A DNA stretch of 64,000 bases from Urechidicola croceus (GTDB taxonomy: Bacteria; Bacteroidota; Bacteroidia; Flavobacteriales; Flavobacteriaceae): the NCBI GenBank assembly GCA_905181865.1, contig CAJIZG010000002.1, positions 248,001 through 312,000 of the forward strand, given 5' to 3'. The notes below the pieces were generated by a model, which was not told the DNA's origin, did no database searches, and was given only the letters and a program-made list of their open reading frames with translations. Within the stretch, counting starts at the first letter, position 1. Every line of letters begins with the position of its first letter. Both the position numbers and the translations under genes were made by a program. Below are positions 1 to 9,740 of this stretch, piece after piece.

Positions 1-213
1 CCATTAAGGGTTTGATAAACTTCCTCTTTTTTAAAGCAAGAAATTACTATGAAAATGATAACAAAGGAAACTACTTTTTGCATATTTGTCTAATTTTTTA
101 ACAAAAAACAAAATTACTATTAAATCTTTGTTAAAAAGACTAGAAAGTATTATTTTATCATTAAATACATTACTTTTTTAATACTTTTGATAAAATCTAA
201 AAATCATATTTAA

Positions 214-1059
214 ATGAGAAAATTAATTTTATTAACAGTTACCACTGTTATTATTACTTCGTGTGTTTCTAAAAAGAAATTCACTGATCTTGAAAACAAT
301 CACAACCAGGCAAAACAAGAGTTAGTAGACGCCAAGGCAGATCTACAACAATGTTTAATTGATAAGGACGTAAATGCAAATAAAGTAGTTTCTTTAGAGA
401 ATCAAGTTGCTTCATTAAATGAAGATAAAAAGAATGCAGTAAGACAAGTTGAAAACTTGACTGTATTAACACAAGCATCTTCAGATAATATTAAAAATGT
501 AATTTCACAGTTGAGTGAAAAAGACAAATACATTAATGGAGTTCGTAAAGCGATGACATTGAAAGATTCTATAAACTTGGCAATTAAATACCAGTTGACA
601 AAAGAATTGACTAATGGAATCCAAGATGAAGACATTCAAATTGATGTCGAGAAAACTGTAGTTTATATTTCTATCGCAGACAGATTATTGTTTAAGAGTG
701 GAAGTACTACGGTTTCTGAAAGAGCAAAGGAAATTTTAGGAAAAGTTGCTACGGTAATTTCTACGCGTCCAGGAATGGATGTGCAAGTTGAAGGATATAC
801 GGATGATGTGCCAATTAGCAGAAAAGATATTAAAGACAATTGGGATTTAAGTGTAAAACGTGCGACTTCGGTAGTAAGAGTATTACAAGACGATCATGGT
901 GTTGATCCTAAGCGTTTAGTTGCCGCTGGAAGAAGTGAATACGTGCCTTTAGAAACGAATGATACTGCAGCTGGAAGATCAGCAAATAGAAGAACAAGAA
1001 TTGTTATCTTACCTAAATTAGAAGAATTCTTTAACATTTTAGAGCAAAAACCTGAATAA
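214..1059 (+). CDS. OmpA-family peptidoglycan-binding lipoprotein
   Basis: Outer-membrane lipoprotein of 281 aa that should tie the outer membrane to peptidoglycan. The N-terminus is a lipoprotein signal ending ITSCVS, with Cys17 as the probable lipidated residue. A Lys/Gln/Asp-rich coiled coil covers about residues 25-110. The C-terminal OmpA domain covers about 150-275: FKSGSTTVSERAKEIL is its start, and VEGYTDD and NWDLSVKRA are typical of the peptidoglycan-binding fold. AGRSANRRTRIVI near the end is the usual OmpA close. A -7-like TACTTTTG lies at 182-189, and a strong terminator follows, so it is probably transcribed alone. The family is clear. The exact binding partner is inferred. Confidence 0.93.
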   Translation: MRKLILLTVTTVIITSCVSKKKFTDLENNHNQAKQELVDAKADLQQCLIDKDVNANKVVSLENQVASLNEDKKNAVRQVENLTVLTQASSDNIKNVISQLSEKDKYINGVRKAMTLKDSINLAIKYQLTKELTNGIQDEDIQIDVEKTVVYISIADRLLFKSGSTTVSERAKEILGKVATVISTRPGMDVQVEGYTDDVPISRKDIKDNWDLSVKRATSVVRVLQDDHGVDPKRLVAAGRSEYVPLETNDTAAGRSANRRTRIVILPKLEEFFNILEQKPE

Positions 1060-1082
1060 GGTTCAAATTTTATAAATTATAG

Positions 1083-1110
1083 AAACCCGCTTTTTAGCGG
1101 GTTTTTTTGT
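1083..1110 (+). terminator. Rho-independent terminator after the OmpA gene
   Basis: Stem AACCCGC/GCGGGTT with a 4-base loop is followed directly by a run of T. It sits 24 bases after the OmpA stop codon. Confidence 0.9.
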
Positions 1111-1381
1111 ACTTATTTTATTGATCAATAATCTCAGCCTTAGTGAATAAAACTCTTCGTTTATTTTTTGTTGCCGGAAAGTGGTTTTAAAAAAGTTCAA
1201 CAAAGAATTTGTAAAGGAGATCTATGATCCTCTGAGTCAATGGCATAAATTTGAGCATATAAAGTGTACATTGAGCAATAGCAAAACTTTTCTCAATCTG
1301 AATAGTAGTTTTATAAGGCACTCCAAAATTTTTACAACAAGAAAGTTAATGCGCAAAATCAAAAAAACGTATCCTTGAGAA
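1111..1381. other. Gap with no convincing gene
   Basis: A 65-codon open frame at 1181-1378 has no recognisable motif, no clear start signals and biased basic composition. It is convergent with the phosphodiesterase gene. I read the stretch as non-coding or a gene remnant too decayed to name. Confidence 0.4.
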
Positions 1382-2623
1382 TTACTTTTCAATAACAATC
1401 CATTTATTGAGTGAATTCAATTTAGTTTTGAGGACAATTTTGTAAAATTCAGAAGGTAATTTGTCGACTTTAAAACTAGCTATTTCATCACTAGAATTTG
1501 CAGATCCAACTTTTTTATAGGTGTCTTTTCCGCCAGTTTTAAAATTATTGGTTGTAGAAACGTAAACTTTAACTTTTCTATTTTTTCCATAGGATTTCCA
1601 AGTTAATTTAATTTGTTTATTTACCTTCTGAAGATGTAAATTACTTATAGAAATAGGATTAATAAAAGAAGTTCCATCAATTTCATTAGTTTGAACTTTC
1701 GACATCTCAATTTTTAAATGATTTAAAATAGAAGGCATAATATCAACAACTCCAGGGGTATTGTTGAAATATGAATTGGTTGGCTGGTTGGTTACTATCC
1801 ATGTGGCACGTTCTCTATCAGATTGTCCGCCATGACCTTTTCCGTCCTCTTTTTTTCTGCCGTGATCCGTCGTAACAACAATCATCCAATCTTCATTAAA
1901 TTTTTCTTGACGTAACTTTAAGGCATTCCAAATTCTCCCAACTTGTTTGTCGGCTGATTTTATAGCTTCATGAAATTGAGGACTATCTCCAAACATATGG
2001 CCCATATCGTCGGTAAATTCTAAATATACCCATGATAAATCCGGTCCATTTTTTGTAATATGTCTTTCGGCTTCTTTTGATACGTGCTCATCTATTTTAG
2101 AAATGTATGCATTTCCTTTATCATGAGGAAAACGGATTGTATCATGCTCAAAACCGTCGAAAGCATAATCTAATTTAATATTTCCAGCATCTTTAATCCC
2201 TTCTCCGATTAATTTAGTACGATTGTCTAACCACGTTGAATAAATCGCGGTTTGTAAAGTTGAATCGTAATTTTCAATAACTCTAAAAAGATTCCAATAA
2301 TTATAATTTGGATTTTTAATTGAGTTTCCCCAGACATTATGCTTGTGAACCCATGTACCTGTTAACAAACTATTATATCCAACGGCCGATATTGTGGGTG
2401 TTTCTGTATGAGTTCCCTTTTCACCACCCACATACGCACGGGTATATCCTCCTGCTTTGCTTATGTCATCAAGATTTGGTGTATAAACTTTTTCTAAGGC
2501 ATCTGAAGAGATACCGTCTAAAATAATGAAGATTGCTTTTTTACTCGGTGCAATTTTTTGAGCCGTTAAAGTTTGGGAAATTAGGCAAAGTATGCTATAA
2601 ATGATAAGTACTGTTTTTTTCAT
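1382..2623 (-). CDS. Secreted alkaline phosphatase-superfamily (type I phosphodiesterase-like) enzyme
   Basis: Protein of 413 aa with a signal peptide (about residues 1-21, ending LTAQ). It belongs to the alkaline phosphatase/nucleotide pyrophosphatase superfamily: metal-binding Asp36 in FIILDGISSDAL, a probable Thr77 nucleophile in PTISAVGYNSLLTG, a second metal site in FTDDMGHMFG, and VTTDHGRKK plus GHGG near residues 250-268. The last 80 or so residues look like a fibronectin-like beta domain. It should hydrolyse phosphate mono- or diesters in the periplasm or outside the cell. Its start codon lies one base after the end of the decayed EEP reading frame, so both were probably one operon for scavenging organic phosphate. 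The substrate is unknown. Confidence 0.85.
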   Translation of the reverse strand: MKKTVLIIYSILCLISQTLTAQKIAPSKKAIFIILDGISSDALEKVYTPNLDDISKAGGYTRAYVGGEKGTHTETPTISAVGYNSLLTGTWVHKHNVWGNSIKNPNYNYWNLFRVIENYDSTLQTAIYSTWLDNRTKLIGEGIKDAGNIKLDYAFDGFEHDTIRFPHDKGNAYISKIDEHVSKEAERHITKNGPDLSWVYLEFTDDMGHMFGDSPQFHEAIKSADKQVGRIWNALKLRQEKFNEDWMIVVTTDHGRKKEDGKGHGGQSDRERATWIVTNQPTNSYFNNTPGVVDIMPSILNHLKIEMSKVQTNEIDGTSFINPISISNLHLQKVNKQIKLTWKSYGKNRKVKVYVSTTNNFKTGGKDTYKKVGSANSSDEIASFKVDKLPSEFYKIVLKTKLNSLNKWIVIEK

Positions 2624-2624
2624 G

Positions 2625-3080
2625 TTACGTATGTATTTGAAATGTGGTTACTACAATTCCCTGGTCGGAAGGAAAGATAAAAGATTTATGATTTAAAATG
2701 AATTTCTCATTAAAAAATGCTTTGTATGTTTTAAAGTCTATAACGTGTAATAAAGGGCTCTTATAATCTATTCTGTGCTCATCGATTTTATCCCTCTAAT
2801 CCCATGTAATTCCTGGATGTGAATTCGGATTTGGATGTGCTGTTCTATAAGAATCTATGAGCCCTATTTCTTCCAATACTTTTGGAGCATACCAAGGAAC
2901 AACGAATCCGTTGTGAATATCTTCTGTTCCTTCTTGCCAAACATTGAATATCAATAATTTCAGTTCTTCAACGGTTGATAAAGACGTCGGTTCTTCTACT
3001 TGTTCATCTTGAGAGTTACATGAAATTGAACATGTGGATATAAAAATAGCAATAATTAATTTATGGTAAAGGGGTTTCAT
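2625..3080 (-). pseudogene. Decayed endonuclease/exonuclease/phosphatase (EEP) family lipoprotein
   Basis: The frame opens with a lipoprotein signal (STCSISCNSQ), then LKLLIFNVWQEGT, the usual EEP start. It jumps straight to a late segment, IGLIDSYRTAHPNPNSHPG, meets a TAG at 2796-2798, and continues in the same frame with DEHRIDYKS and FPSDQGIVVTTF, the family's last two conserved blocks. The whole is 152 codons, about half the usual length, so the middle of the catalytic domain has been deleted and a nonsense mutation added. The 3' end of the frame is one base from the phosphodiesterase start. A functional short protein of 94 aa seems unlikely. This is a reading of the frame, not an alignment. 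Confidence 0.75.
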
Positions 3081-3215
3081 AGATTTCTGCTTTATTCAAT
3101 TATAGGCTTTATAAATTTATTTAAAAAAATGAGAGGAGATAAAGTTTGTTAAAACTAGATACTCCTCAAATTTCAATTCAAATTAACTAAAACTAATTTT
3201 TATTCTACTAAGAAA

Positions 3216-3363
3216 CTATTTGATATCGTGTACCAATAAACCCAGTATATTCATGGATTGGTATAAAATTTCATCTGATTTTAATCTCCCAATACTTAGC
3301 AAAAAAGTAAGCGACAGCAAAGAAAAACGCGCCTAACCATCCTATTATCTAAAAAATATTCAT
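3216..3363 (-). pseudogene. Remnant of a small multi-pass membrane protein (CBU_0592/YgjV-like)
   Basis: Translation from the ATG at 3363 gives MNIF, a stop, then IIGWLGAFFFAVAYFFAKYW, resembling the first membrane helix of the CBU_0592-type family. A frameshift follows, after which ILYQSMNILGLLVHDIK matches the expected next segment. One nonsense codon and one frameshift in about 50 codons show decay. The family name is tentative. Confidence 0.45.
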
Positions 3364-3398
3364 GGTATAAAATTAGTTGTTTCAATTCCATTATTGAA

Positions 3399-5366
3399 TC
3401 ATTCAAAACTAGAAACCCCTTTAGACAACCAATCAAAATACTCATCTACATCAGGTGTGTAGGCAACAGGATCGATTAAATTCTGCTCGTTATGATCCAT
3501 AAGTACATAATAGGGCTGTGAATTAGTTTTGTATTTAATGGTTTGTAATTCACTCCATCTTTGCCCAATATACTTTATTTTCTTTCCGGGTCTCAGGATA
3601 GATTCAATCACTTTGCCGTTTGGCAATGGACGTTTATCATCTACATATAGGGATATTAAAATGACGTCATTCCTTAAAACATTTAACACCTTATCCTTGG
3701 CCCAAATATTTTGTTCCATTTTTCGACAATTGACACATGCATGCCCTGTAAAATCAATCATTACTGGTTTTCCAACTTTCTTAGCATAAGCTAACCCAAG
3801 GTCATAATCATTAAATGCCAAGATATTGTGTGGCGCCATCAAATGAGCTCCTTCTGGCAAATCATCGTGGTTTTCAGAACTTCCGCTACCCAATTTACTA
3901 TACCCAACTCCATACGGAGATTCAGCATAATGTTGAGCAGGAGGGAACGCACTTATTAAATTGAGTGGTGCTCCCCAAAGTCCTGGTAACATATAAATGG
4001 TAAATGTTAGCGAAAGCAATCCTAAACTTAATCTACCTATCGAAATATGATCTTGTGGCGAATCATGAGGTAAACGAATTTTTCCAAATAAATACAATGC
4101 TAACGTACCGAAAATAGCAATCCAAATGGCTAAGAATACTTCACGTTCTAACCAGTGCAATTGTAACACTAGGTCGGCGTTTGATAAAAACTTAAAGGCC
4201 AATGCAAGTTCTAAGAACCCTAAAACTACTTTTACAGTATTCAGCCATCCTCCAGATTTTGGTAATGAATTTAACCATCCAGGAAAAGCTGCAAACAACG
4301 CAAAAGGCAAGGCGATTGCTGTTGAGAATCCAAGCATTCCAATAATAGGTGCGATTCCTCCTTTGGAAGCGGCTTCTACTAATAAGGTTCCTACTATGGG
4401 TCCCGTACAAGAGAAAGACACAATGGCCAAAGCCAACGCCATAAAAAAGATTCCAATGAAACCACCTCTGTCTGCTTGTTTGTCTATTTTAGTTCCCCAA
4501 GAACTCGGTAGCACAATTTCGAATGCACCTAAAAATGAGACGGCAAAAATAAGTAGTAATAAAAAGAAAACAAGATTAAACCAAACGTTCGTCGATAAGG
4601 CATTTAAGGCATCTGCTCCAAAGAGAGCCGTCACTCCTGTCCCTAATAAAACATATATAGCAATGATCGATATTCCATAAATGATAGCGTTTCTAATTCC
4701 TGCTCCTTTAGACTTACTTTGTTTTGTAAAGAAACTCACGGTCATTGGAATCATTGGGAATACACAAGGCGTTAATAACGCGGCGAATCCCGAAAAGAAA
4801 GCAATGAAGAATATGGCCCATAAGCCTCCTCTTGACTCTTTATTTTTAGTTTTTGTTTTTACTTCTTGATTTGTGTTATTTTTTTCAATTTTCGTCTTTG
4901 CTACCGTTGCTTTAGTCAAGTCGAATTCCAAATCAACTTCTTTCGGTGGTGTACATTGGGTGTCATTACACGCCATGAATTCAACAAATGCATGTACTTT
5001 ATTTTTAGCGCCGACTACTTCAATTTTTTGAATAAAAGTTGCTTTATTTGAGAAATGCTCGATATCCATTCCTTCTTCACCAAAGAGTTTTGTAAATTCT
5101 ATAGTTCCTTCTCCTTCTTGAGTATTTCCAGTAATTTTGACTACTCCTCCGTCATCATCGTAGATAAATGAAGTAGGTATAGGGCCGTCTTTAGGGACAT
5201 CTTGTGAGTATAAATGCCATCCTTTATCAATAGTCGCAATGGAAATTAAATTAAACTCGTTCTTACTTATTTTTTCTACCTTAGTTTCCCACTTTACGGG
5301 GTCATAAATTTGAGAAAAGGAGGTGAATCCCAGAAATAAAATTAAAATACTTGCAATAAATTTCAT
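3399..5366 (-). CDS. dsbD: Protein-disulfide reductase DsbD
   Basis: Inner-membrane electron conduit that passes reducing power from cytoplasmic thioredoxin to periplasmic thiol proteins. Residues counted from the upstream Met at 5390: signal peptide, N-terminal DsbD-alpha domain with Cys141 and Cys146 (CNDTQCTPP), a CcdA-like membrane domain of several helices from about residue 190 with LLTPCVFPMIP (Cys209) and SFSCTGPIVG (Cys328), and a C-terminal thioredoxin-like domain with CVNC at 552-555. All three redox-active cysteine pairs are present. I prefer the start at 5366 (MKFIASILILF), which puts the signal peptide directly at the N-terminus. The reading frame stays open to 5390. The start lies in a duplicated 28-bp segment described separately. 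Confidence 0.93.
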   Translation of the reverse strand: MKFIASILILFLGFTSFSQIYDPVKWETKVEKISKNEFNLISIATIDKGWHLYSQDVPKDGPIPTSFIYDDDGGVVKITGNTQEGEGTIEFTKLFGEEGMDIEHFSNKATFIQKIEVVGAKNKVHAFVEFMACNDTQCTPPKEVDLEFDLTKATVAKTKIEKNNTNQEVKTKTKNKESRGGLWAIFFIAFFSGFAALLTPCVFPMIPMTVSFFTKQSKSKGAGIRNAIIYGISIIAIYVLLGTGVTALFGADALNALSTNVWFNLVFFLLLLIFAVSFLGAFEIVLPSSWGTKIDKQADRGGFIGIFFMALALAIVSFSCTGPIVGTLLVEAASKGGIAPIIGMLGFSTAIALPFALFAAFPGWLNSLPKSGGWLNTVKVVLGFLELALAFKFLSNADLVLQLHWLEREVFLAIWIAIFGTLALYLFGKIRLPHDSPQDHISIGRLSLGLLSLTFTIYMLPGLWGAPLNLISAFPPAQHYAESPYGVGYSKLGSGSSENHDDLPEGAHLMAPHNILAFNDYDLGLAYAKKVGKPVMIDFTGHACVNCRKMEQNIWAKDKVLNVLRNDVILISLYVDDKRPLPNGKVIESILRPGKKIKYIGQRWSELQTIKYKTNSQPYYVLMDHNEQNLIDPVAYTPDVDEYFDWLSKGVSSFE

Positions 5367-5479
5367 GTGTCTATATTTATTATTTTTCATTTGTTACATC
5401 GTTCATCCATAATACTTATTTCATTGGGTGCATAAATCTTTATACATGGATATTTCATGTGTCTATATTTATTATTTTT
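5360..5479. repeat. 28-bp direct repeat duplicating the dsbD start region
   Basis: Positions 5360-5387 and 5452-5479 are identical over 28 bases (start ATTTCATGTGTC, end TTATTATTTTT). Each copy carries a minus-strand ATG followed by AAAT. The first copy holds the likely dsbD start codon. Confidence 0.9.
5387..5458 (-). other. Possible 23-aa leader ORF upstream of dsbD
   Basis: The upstream copy of the 28-bp repeat supplies an ATG at 5458 that opens a 23-codon frame starting MKYPCIKIYAPNEIS and stopping at 5387, about 20 bases before the preferred dsbD start. It shares the translation-start context of dsbD. It may be an accident of duplication or a leader affecting dsbD translation. No further support is visible. 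Confidence 0.25.
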
Positions 5480-5603
5480 AAAAGGTCATATGCTGTTCGC
5501 TATGGGTCATTAACTCACCTTACTTATTGTTTTTTAAAGGAGGTGTTGAATCTTCGATTTCCCTTGGGCGACAAAATTTTTAGCATACTCGTTTCATAGG
5601 AAT

Positions 5604-8408
5604 CTATTTTTTAGGTTTAAAAATAACTTCAAAAGAATGAGCTCCGTCTAACACTTGCGTGGTAATTTCTTGAATGTCTTTTGCAGTAATGGAATTTATA
5701 ATGGTTTCGAAATTTTCTTTTTTATTCATGTTGTACCCTTCCAAAAAATAGTTTTTTAGCAAAGACATTTCGTAGCCGTTATAATTTTTTGCTTCTTCTC
5801 TTTTCTTTAGATAATTTGTCAATGTTTTATCTAAATCGGTTTGCAGAATCTTACCATCAGCAATTCCTTGAATTTCTTCGTTTACAATTTTAACTAAATC
5901 CTCTACTTTGTCTGGGTTGCAATCAAATCGAACGGCTATATGCGCCTTTTCCATTGGTTCTTTAAATAGAACTCCAAAACTGCGAGCACCATAAGTTCCG
6001 CCTTCTTTCTCTCTTAATGATTCTGTAAATCTTAATTGTAAAATGTCACCCAGTACACTCATTAATGAAGCCTTCTTTAAAGAATGTGACATCTTGTTTT
6101 TAATTTCGATACGAACGCTTGCTTTAGGATCTTCCATTTCTATGAATACATCCTTAACTATATTTTTTTGAACCCATTGGGCTTTGGTGTTTTTCCAATT
6201 TTCTTTGTGGTCATTTGTTGGGATACTCGCAATGTATCTTTCTAACAATGGAGCTAAGGAATCTTGAGTAACATCTCCAACAATAAAAAACTCAAAATCT
6301 GCTGCGTTAGCAAATCGATCTTTATATATTTTTTCCATTTTATCAAAAGATGCCTCTGAGATATAGTCCTTTGTCATAATTCGTTTCATTGGATTATGGT
6401 TGCCATATAAAGTAGTGGATAGACTGTCACTCATCTTCGAATTTAGATCTGCTGCCTTCCGAATCAAATAACTTTCTATTTGCTGCATTAAAACAGTGTA
6501 ACTCGATGCGTCAAATCGCGGATGTGTAAATCTCAAATTAACTAACTGCAGCATAGTCTCTACATCTTTTGTAGAAGAACTCCCTGAAACACTTTCCGCA
6601 GTTTCACCTATAGAGAATGAAGAATTAGCCACTTTTCCGGCTAAAACTTTAGGTAGATCTGTACTAGAAAATTCTCCAAGACCTGACATTTGAACAAGGT
6701 TGCCTACAAATTCATTTGACGCGTAGTCCTCCAATGCAATCAGCGATTTTCCTCCATCGCTTATTGCTTCTAACTTCACATCATTTTTATTTTTATCTGC
6801 GAATTTGTAATAAACTTTAATGCCATTACTTAGGGTGAATACTGTTGCACCAATTTCTTTATTTAACGCTGTAGCGTTAATTTTTCCAGAGGTTAATATG
6901 GCGCCCTCCATCAATGCTTTTCCTCCAGATTCCTCTGTATAGGCCTCTATTGAAGGGTCATTCTCGATATCTGAAATGATGGAATTTACATCATTTTTTG
7001 TCAAATTTTTTCTCCCTTCAACACCGGTAACGGTTACATATCTATTTTTTTGACCGTACATTTCTCTCAGCCTTTCTAAGATCTGTGCCGATTTCAATTC
7101 AGTAAAAATAGTCTTCACCAACTCATACTCCTTTACAATATCGGTCATATGAGCATTTTCTAAATAATTTGATTGGATGGTTCTGATTATAGCACCGTGA
7201 GGAACATCATCTATTTTGGCAATTTGATTTTCATAAGAACTTCTAATTTTTACTTTTGTTCTTTCAATCTCAGTAACTGTAAAACCATATTTTACTGCGC
7301 TAATGACTTCTGTTAAAATTTCTCTAAATGCTGCATATTGCATATCTGGTTTAGGAGAAATTTTGACACTGAAAGCGTTGTGCAATCCAATAAAGTTACC
7401 ATATCCGACACCACCTCCAACAAAACTTGATTCTGGATTTTGTCTTAATTCATTGATTCTTGACCCGAACATGGAAGATATCATTCCGTTTAATAAATGT
7501 TCTTTTAAATCGCCTACAGTTTGATCTTTTATGGATCTATCATGTCGAATGTTAAACGAAATATTTGAAGTAGCAACTTCTTTGTCCATAGCCATCACAA
7601 ACATCAATTTTTCATTGTCTGGAATGCGCACAACGAACCGTTCTTTCGAATGCTCTACTGCTGGAATTTTCGAAAATTTGGCGATAATTTTTTTCTCCAT
7701 TTCATCAATATCAATATCTCCTATAATCGCGATGGCTTGTAAATCTGTGCGATACCAATCGTGATAAAAATCACGCAAGGCCTTGTATTCAAAAGTATCA
7801 ACAATACTCATGATACCAATAGGCATTCTATCTGCATATTTAGAATTGTTAAACATGGTTGAAAACGTGTGCTCATAAAGTCGCATTTGCCCATTTTGCC
7901 TTGTTCTCCATTCCTCTTTAATAACGCCACGTTCTGCATCTATTTCTTCATTTGTCAAAAGCAAATAATTAGACCAGTCATGTAGTATTTGAAGTCCAGT
8001 ATCCTTGAGTTCAGGAGTGGTTGGAATATTATTGATATTGTATACGGTTTCATCAAAGGATGTATAGGCATTAATATCTCTTCCAAATTCCAATCCGTGT
8101 TCTTGCATTTTGTCCAGAATTCCTTTTCCAGGGAAGTTTTTTGTTCCATTAAATGCCATATGCTCTAGAAAATGAGCCAACCCGCGCTGGTCGTCGTTTT
8201 CTAAAATGGATCCTACATTCTGAATGATATAGTAACTAGCCACATCTTTGGTCACATCTGTGCTGTGCAAATAGTATGTCATGCCATTCTCAAGCACTCC
8301 TTTTTTAATTCGAGTGTCTATAGGGAGCGGGTCATTTGGGTTATACGTTTGACCCATTATTGTTAAATTGAAGGAGGAAATTAAAAGGAGTACTACTATT
8401 TTGTTCAT
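5604..8408 (-). CDS. M16 family zinc metalloprotease (pitrilysin-like, two-lobed)
   Basis: Periplasmic or outer-membrane peptidase of 934 aa with a signal peptide (residues 1-20, ending IMGQ). The inverted zinc motif HxxEH is HFLEH at 79-83, and the distal glutamate lies in AERGVIKEEWR near residue 160. The length matches the two-lobed bacterial M16B form, with an active N-terminal half and an inactive C-terminal half (FFIVGDVTQDSLAPLLERYI is typical of the latter). It probably degrades small peptides. It is transcribed separately from dsbD, with about 200 bases between them. Confidence 0.9.
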   Translation of the reverse strand: MNKIVVLLLISSFNLTIMGQTYNPNDPLPIDTRIKKGVLENGMTYYLHSTDVTKDVASYYIIQNVGSILENDDQRGLAHFLEHMAFNGTKNFPGKGILDKMQEHGLEFGRDINAYTSFDETVYNINNIPTTPELKDTGLQILHDWSNYLLLTNEEIDAERGVIKEEWRTRQNGQMRLYEHTFSTMFNNSKYADRMPIGIMSIVDTFEYKALRDFYHDWYRTDLQAIAIIGDIDIDEMEKKIIAKFSKIPAVEHSKERFVVRIPDNEKLMFVMAMDKEVATSNISFNIRHDRSIKDQTVGDLKEHLLNGMISSMFGSRINELRQNPESSFVGGGVGYGNFIGLHNAFSVKISPKPDMQYAAFREILTEVISAVKYGFTVTEIERTKVKIRSSYENQIAKIDDVPHGAIIRTIQSNYLENAHMTDIVKEYELVKTIFTELKSAQILERLREMYGQKNRYVTVTGVEGRKNLTKNDVNSIISDIENDPSIEAYTEESGGKALMEGAILTSGKINATALNKEIGATVFTLSNGIKVYYKFADKNKNDVKLEAISDGGKSLIALEDYASNEFVGNLVQMSGLGEFSSTDLPKVLAGKVANSSFSIGETAESVSGSSSTKDVETMLQLVNLRFTHPRFDASSYTVLMQQIESYLIRKAADLNSKMSDSLSTTLYGNHNPMKRIMTKDYISEASFDKMEKIYKDRFANAADFEFFIVGDVTQDSLAPLLERYIASIPTNDHKENWKNTKAQWVQKNIVKDVFIEMEDPKASVRIEIKNKMSHSLKKASLMSVLGDILQLRFTESLREKEGGTYGARSFGVLFKEPMEKAHIAVRFDCNPDKVEDLVKIVNEEIQGIADGKILQTDLDKTLTNYLKKREEAKNYNGYEMSLLKNYFLEGYNMNKKENFETIINSITAKDIQEITTQVLDGAHSFEVIFKPKK

Positions 8409-8759
8409 AACTATATATTTAATTCAATGATATCTTTTTGCAGGGGCTTACAAAAATCCGAAAAAGGGATGAGAGTAGGCTGTTAAAAGAGTGTTAAGAT
8501 AATTTAAATTTTTAAATGACTGTAATTTACCAAAGATCGTATATGTGACGCTGAAAGTTTAAAGGTGTGAAATTTAAATTCTAGGTAAAGTTTACTATCT
8601 GAGGAAAGATATCCATAATTTCGCTTAATTTTAATATTTGAAGAAATGGGTAGTGCTAAACTTTATTATCATCTATATAAAGGAATACATCATTAAATTT
8701 TATATATTGGACCTCCAAAATTTGATCAATAATAACAATTAACCAATACTCTTTATCTG
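8409..8759. other. Divergent intergenic region, no gene seen
   Basis: About 350 AT-rich bases between the divergent M16 protease and Tat-isomerase genes. It should hold both promoters, but I found no convincing -33/-7 pair and no conserved frame. Confidence 0.5.
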
Positions 8760-9698
8760 ATGAAAAATAATATATCAAGAAGACAATTTATAAAGCAATC
8801 TGGAATTCTTGGAGGGGCACTTTCTTTCGTATCTTTTCCAGTGTTGAACTCTTTTGCGATGGCACCTAAATTTGATTTTGAAATTTCTTTGGCGCAATGG
8901 TCATTGCATAACGCATTATTCAAAAAAGAAATGACAAATTTAGATTTTGCCCCTATGGCGAGAAAAGAATTTGGAATCTCTGGCGTGGAATATGTAAACT
9001 CATTCTTTAAGGACAAGGCAAAGGATAACTCATATCTCAAGAAAATGAATGAATTGGCTGATGATAATGGCGTAAAAAATGTGCTAATTATGATTGATGG
9101 TGAAGGGCATTTAGGAGCCAGTGATAATTCAGAAAGAATGACCGCGGTTGAAAATCATTATAAGTGGGTAGAAGCCGCTAAAACTTTAGGATGTCATTCT
9201 ATTAGAGTAAATGCAGCTGGAAAAGGTTCTTCTGAGGAGGTTCAAAAAGCAGCTATTGACGGATTAACTAAATTAAGCACCTTTGCTAAAGATTTTGATA
9301 TTAACATAATTGTTGAAAATCATGGCGGATTTTCTTCAAATGGAAAATGGTTAAATAAAGCCATTTCTTCTGTTGGTATGGATAACTGCGGGACTTTACC
9401 AGATTTTGGAAATTTCTGTATCAAGAATGGAAAATCTGGGTGTGAAGAGGAATACGATCGTTACCAAGGAATGAAAGAATTAATGCCTTTTGCAAAAGGT
9501 GTAAGTGCTAAATCTCATGATTTTGATGCTGAAGGAAATGAAACCAAAACAGATTTTAGAAAAATGCTAAATATTGTAAAGAAAGCGAAATTTTCAGGGT
9601 TTGTTGGTATTGAGTATGAAGGAAGTGCATTAAGCGAAATTGAAGGAATAAAAGCTACTAAAAAATTATTAGAAAAAATTAGAGAAGAATATTCTTAA
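8760..9698 (+). CDS. Tat-exported sugar phosphate isomerase/epimerase-like TIM barrel
   Basis: Protein of 312 aa in the xylose isomerase-like TIM-barrel superfamily. The N-terminus carries a twin-arginine signal, [10 protein letters not shown], followed by a hydrophobic stretch, so it is exported folded. Barrel features include [17 protein letters not shown] (metal-binding Glu/His), [17 protein letters not shown] and FVGIEYEGS, which together give the usual Glu/Asp/His/Glu metal site. Secreted members often act on modified sugars. It lies 42 bases before a sulfatase in the same direction, so the two may act on one sulfated sugar. The reaction is not determined. Confidence 0.82.
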   Translation: MKNNISRRQFIKQSGILGGALSFVSFPVLNSFAMAPKFDFEISLAQWSLHNALFKKEMTNLDFAPMARKEFGISGVEYVNSFFKDKAKDNSYLKKMNELADDNGVKNVLIMIDGEGHLGASDNSERMTAVENHYKWVEAAKTLGCHSIRVNAAGKGSSEEVQKAAIDGLTKLSTFAKDFDINIIVENHGGFSSNGKWLNKAISSVGMDNCGTLPDFGNFCIKNGKSGCEEEYDRYQGMKELMPFAKGVSAKSHDFDAEGNETKTDFRKMLNIVKKAKFSGFVGIEYEGSALSEIEGIKATKKLLEKIREEYS

Positions 9699-9740
9699 GA
9701 ATATTAATTTATATGGATATAGTTAATATTTAAGTGTCTA

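Noticed and set aside
1181-1378. 65-aa open frame after the OmpA terminator
   Set aside because: No family, no start signals, skewed composition. Probably chance.
4126-4680. 184-aa open frame antisense to dsbD
   Set aside because: Shadow frame of the membrane domain on the other strand; Asn/Lys/Pro-rich nonsense without motifs.
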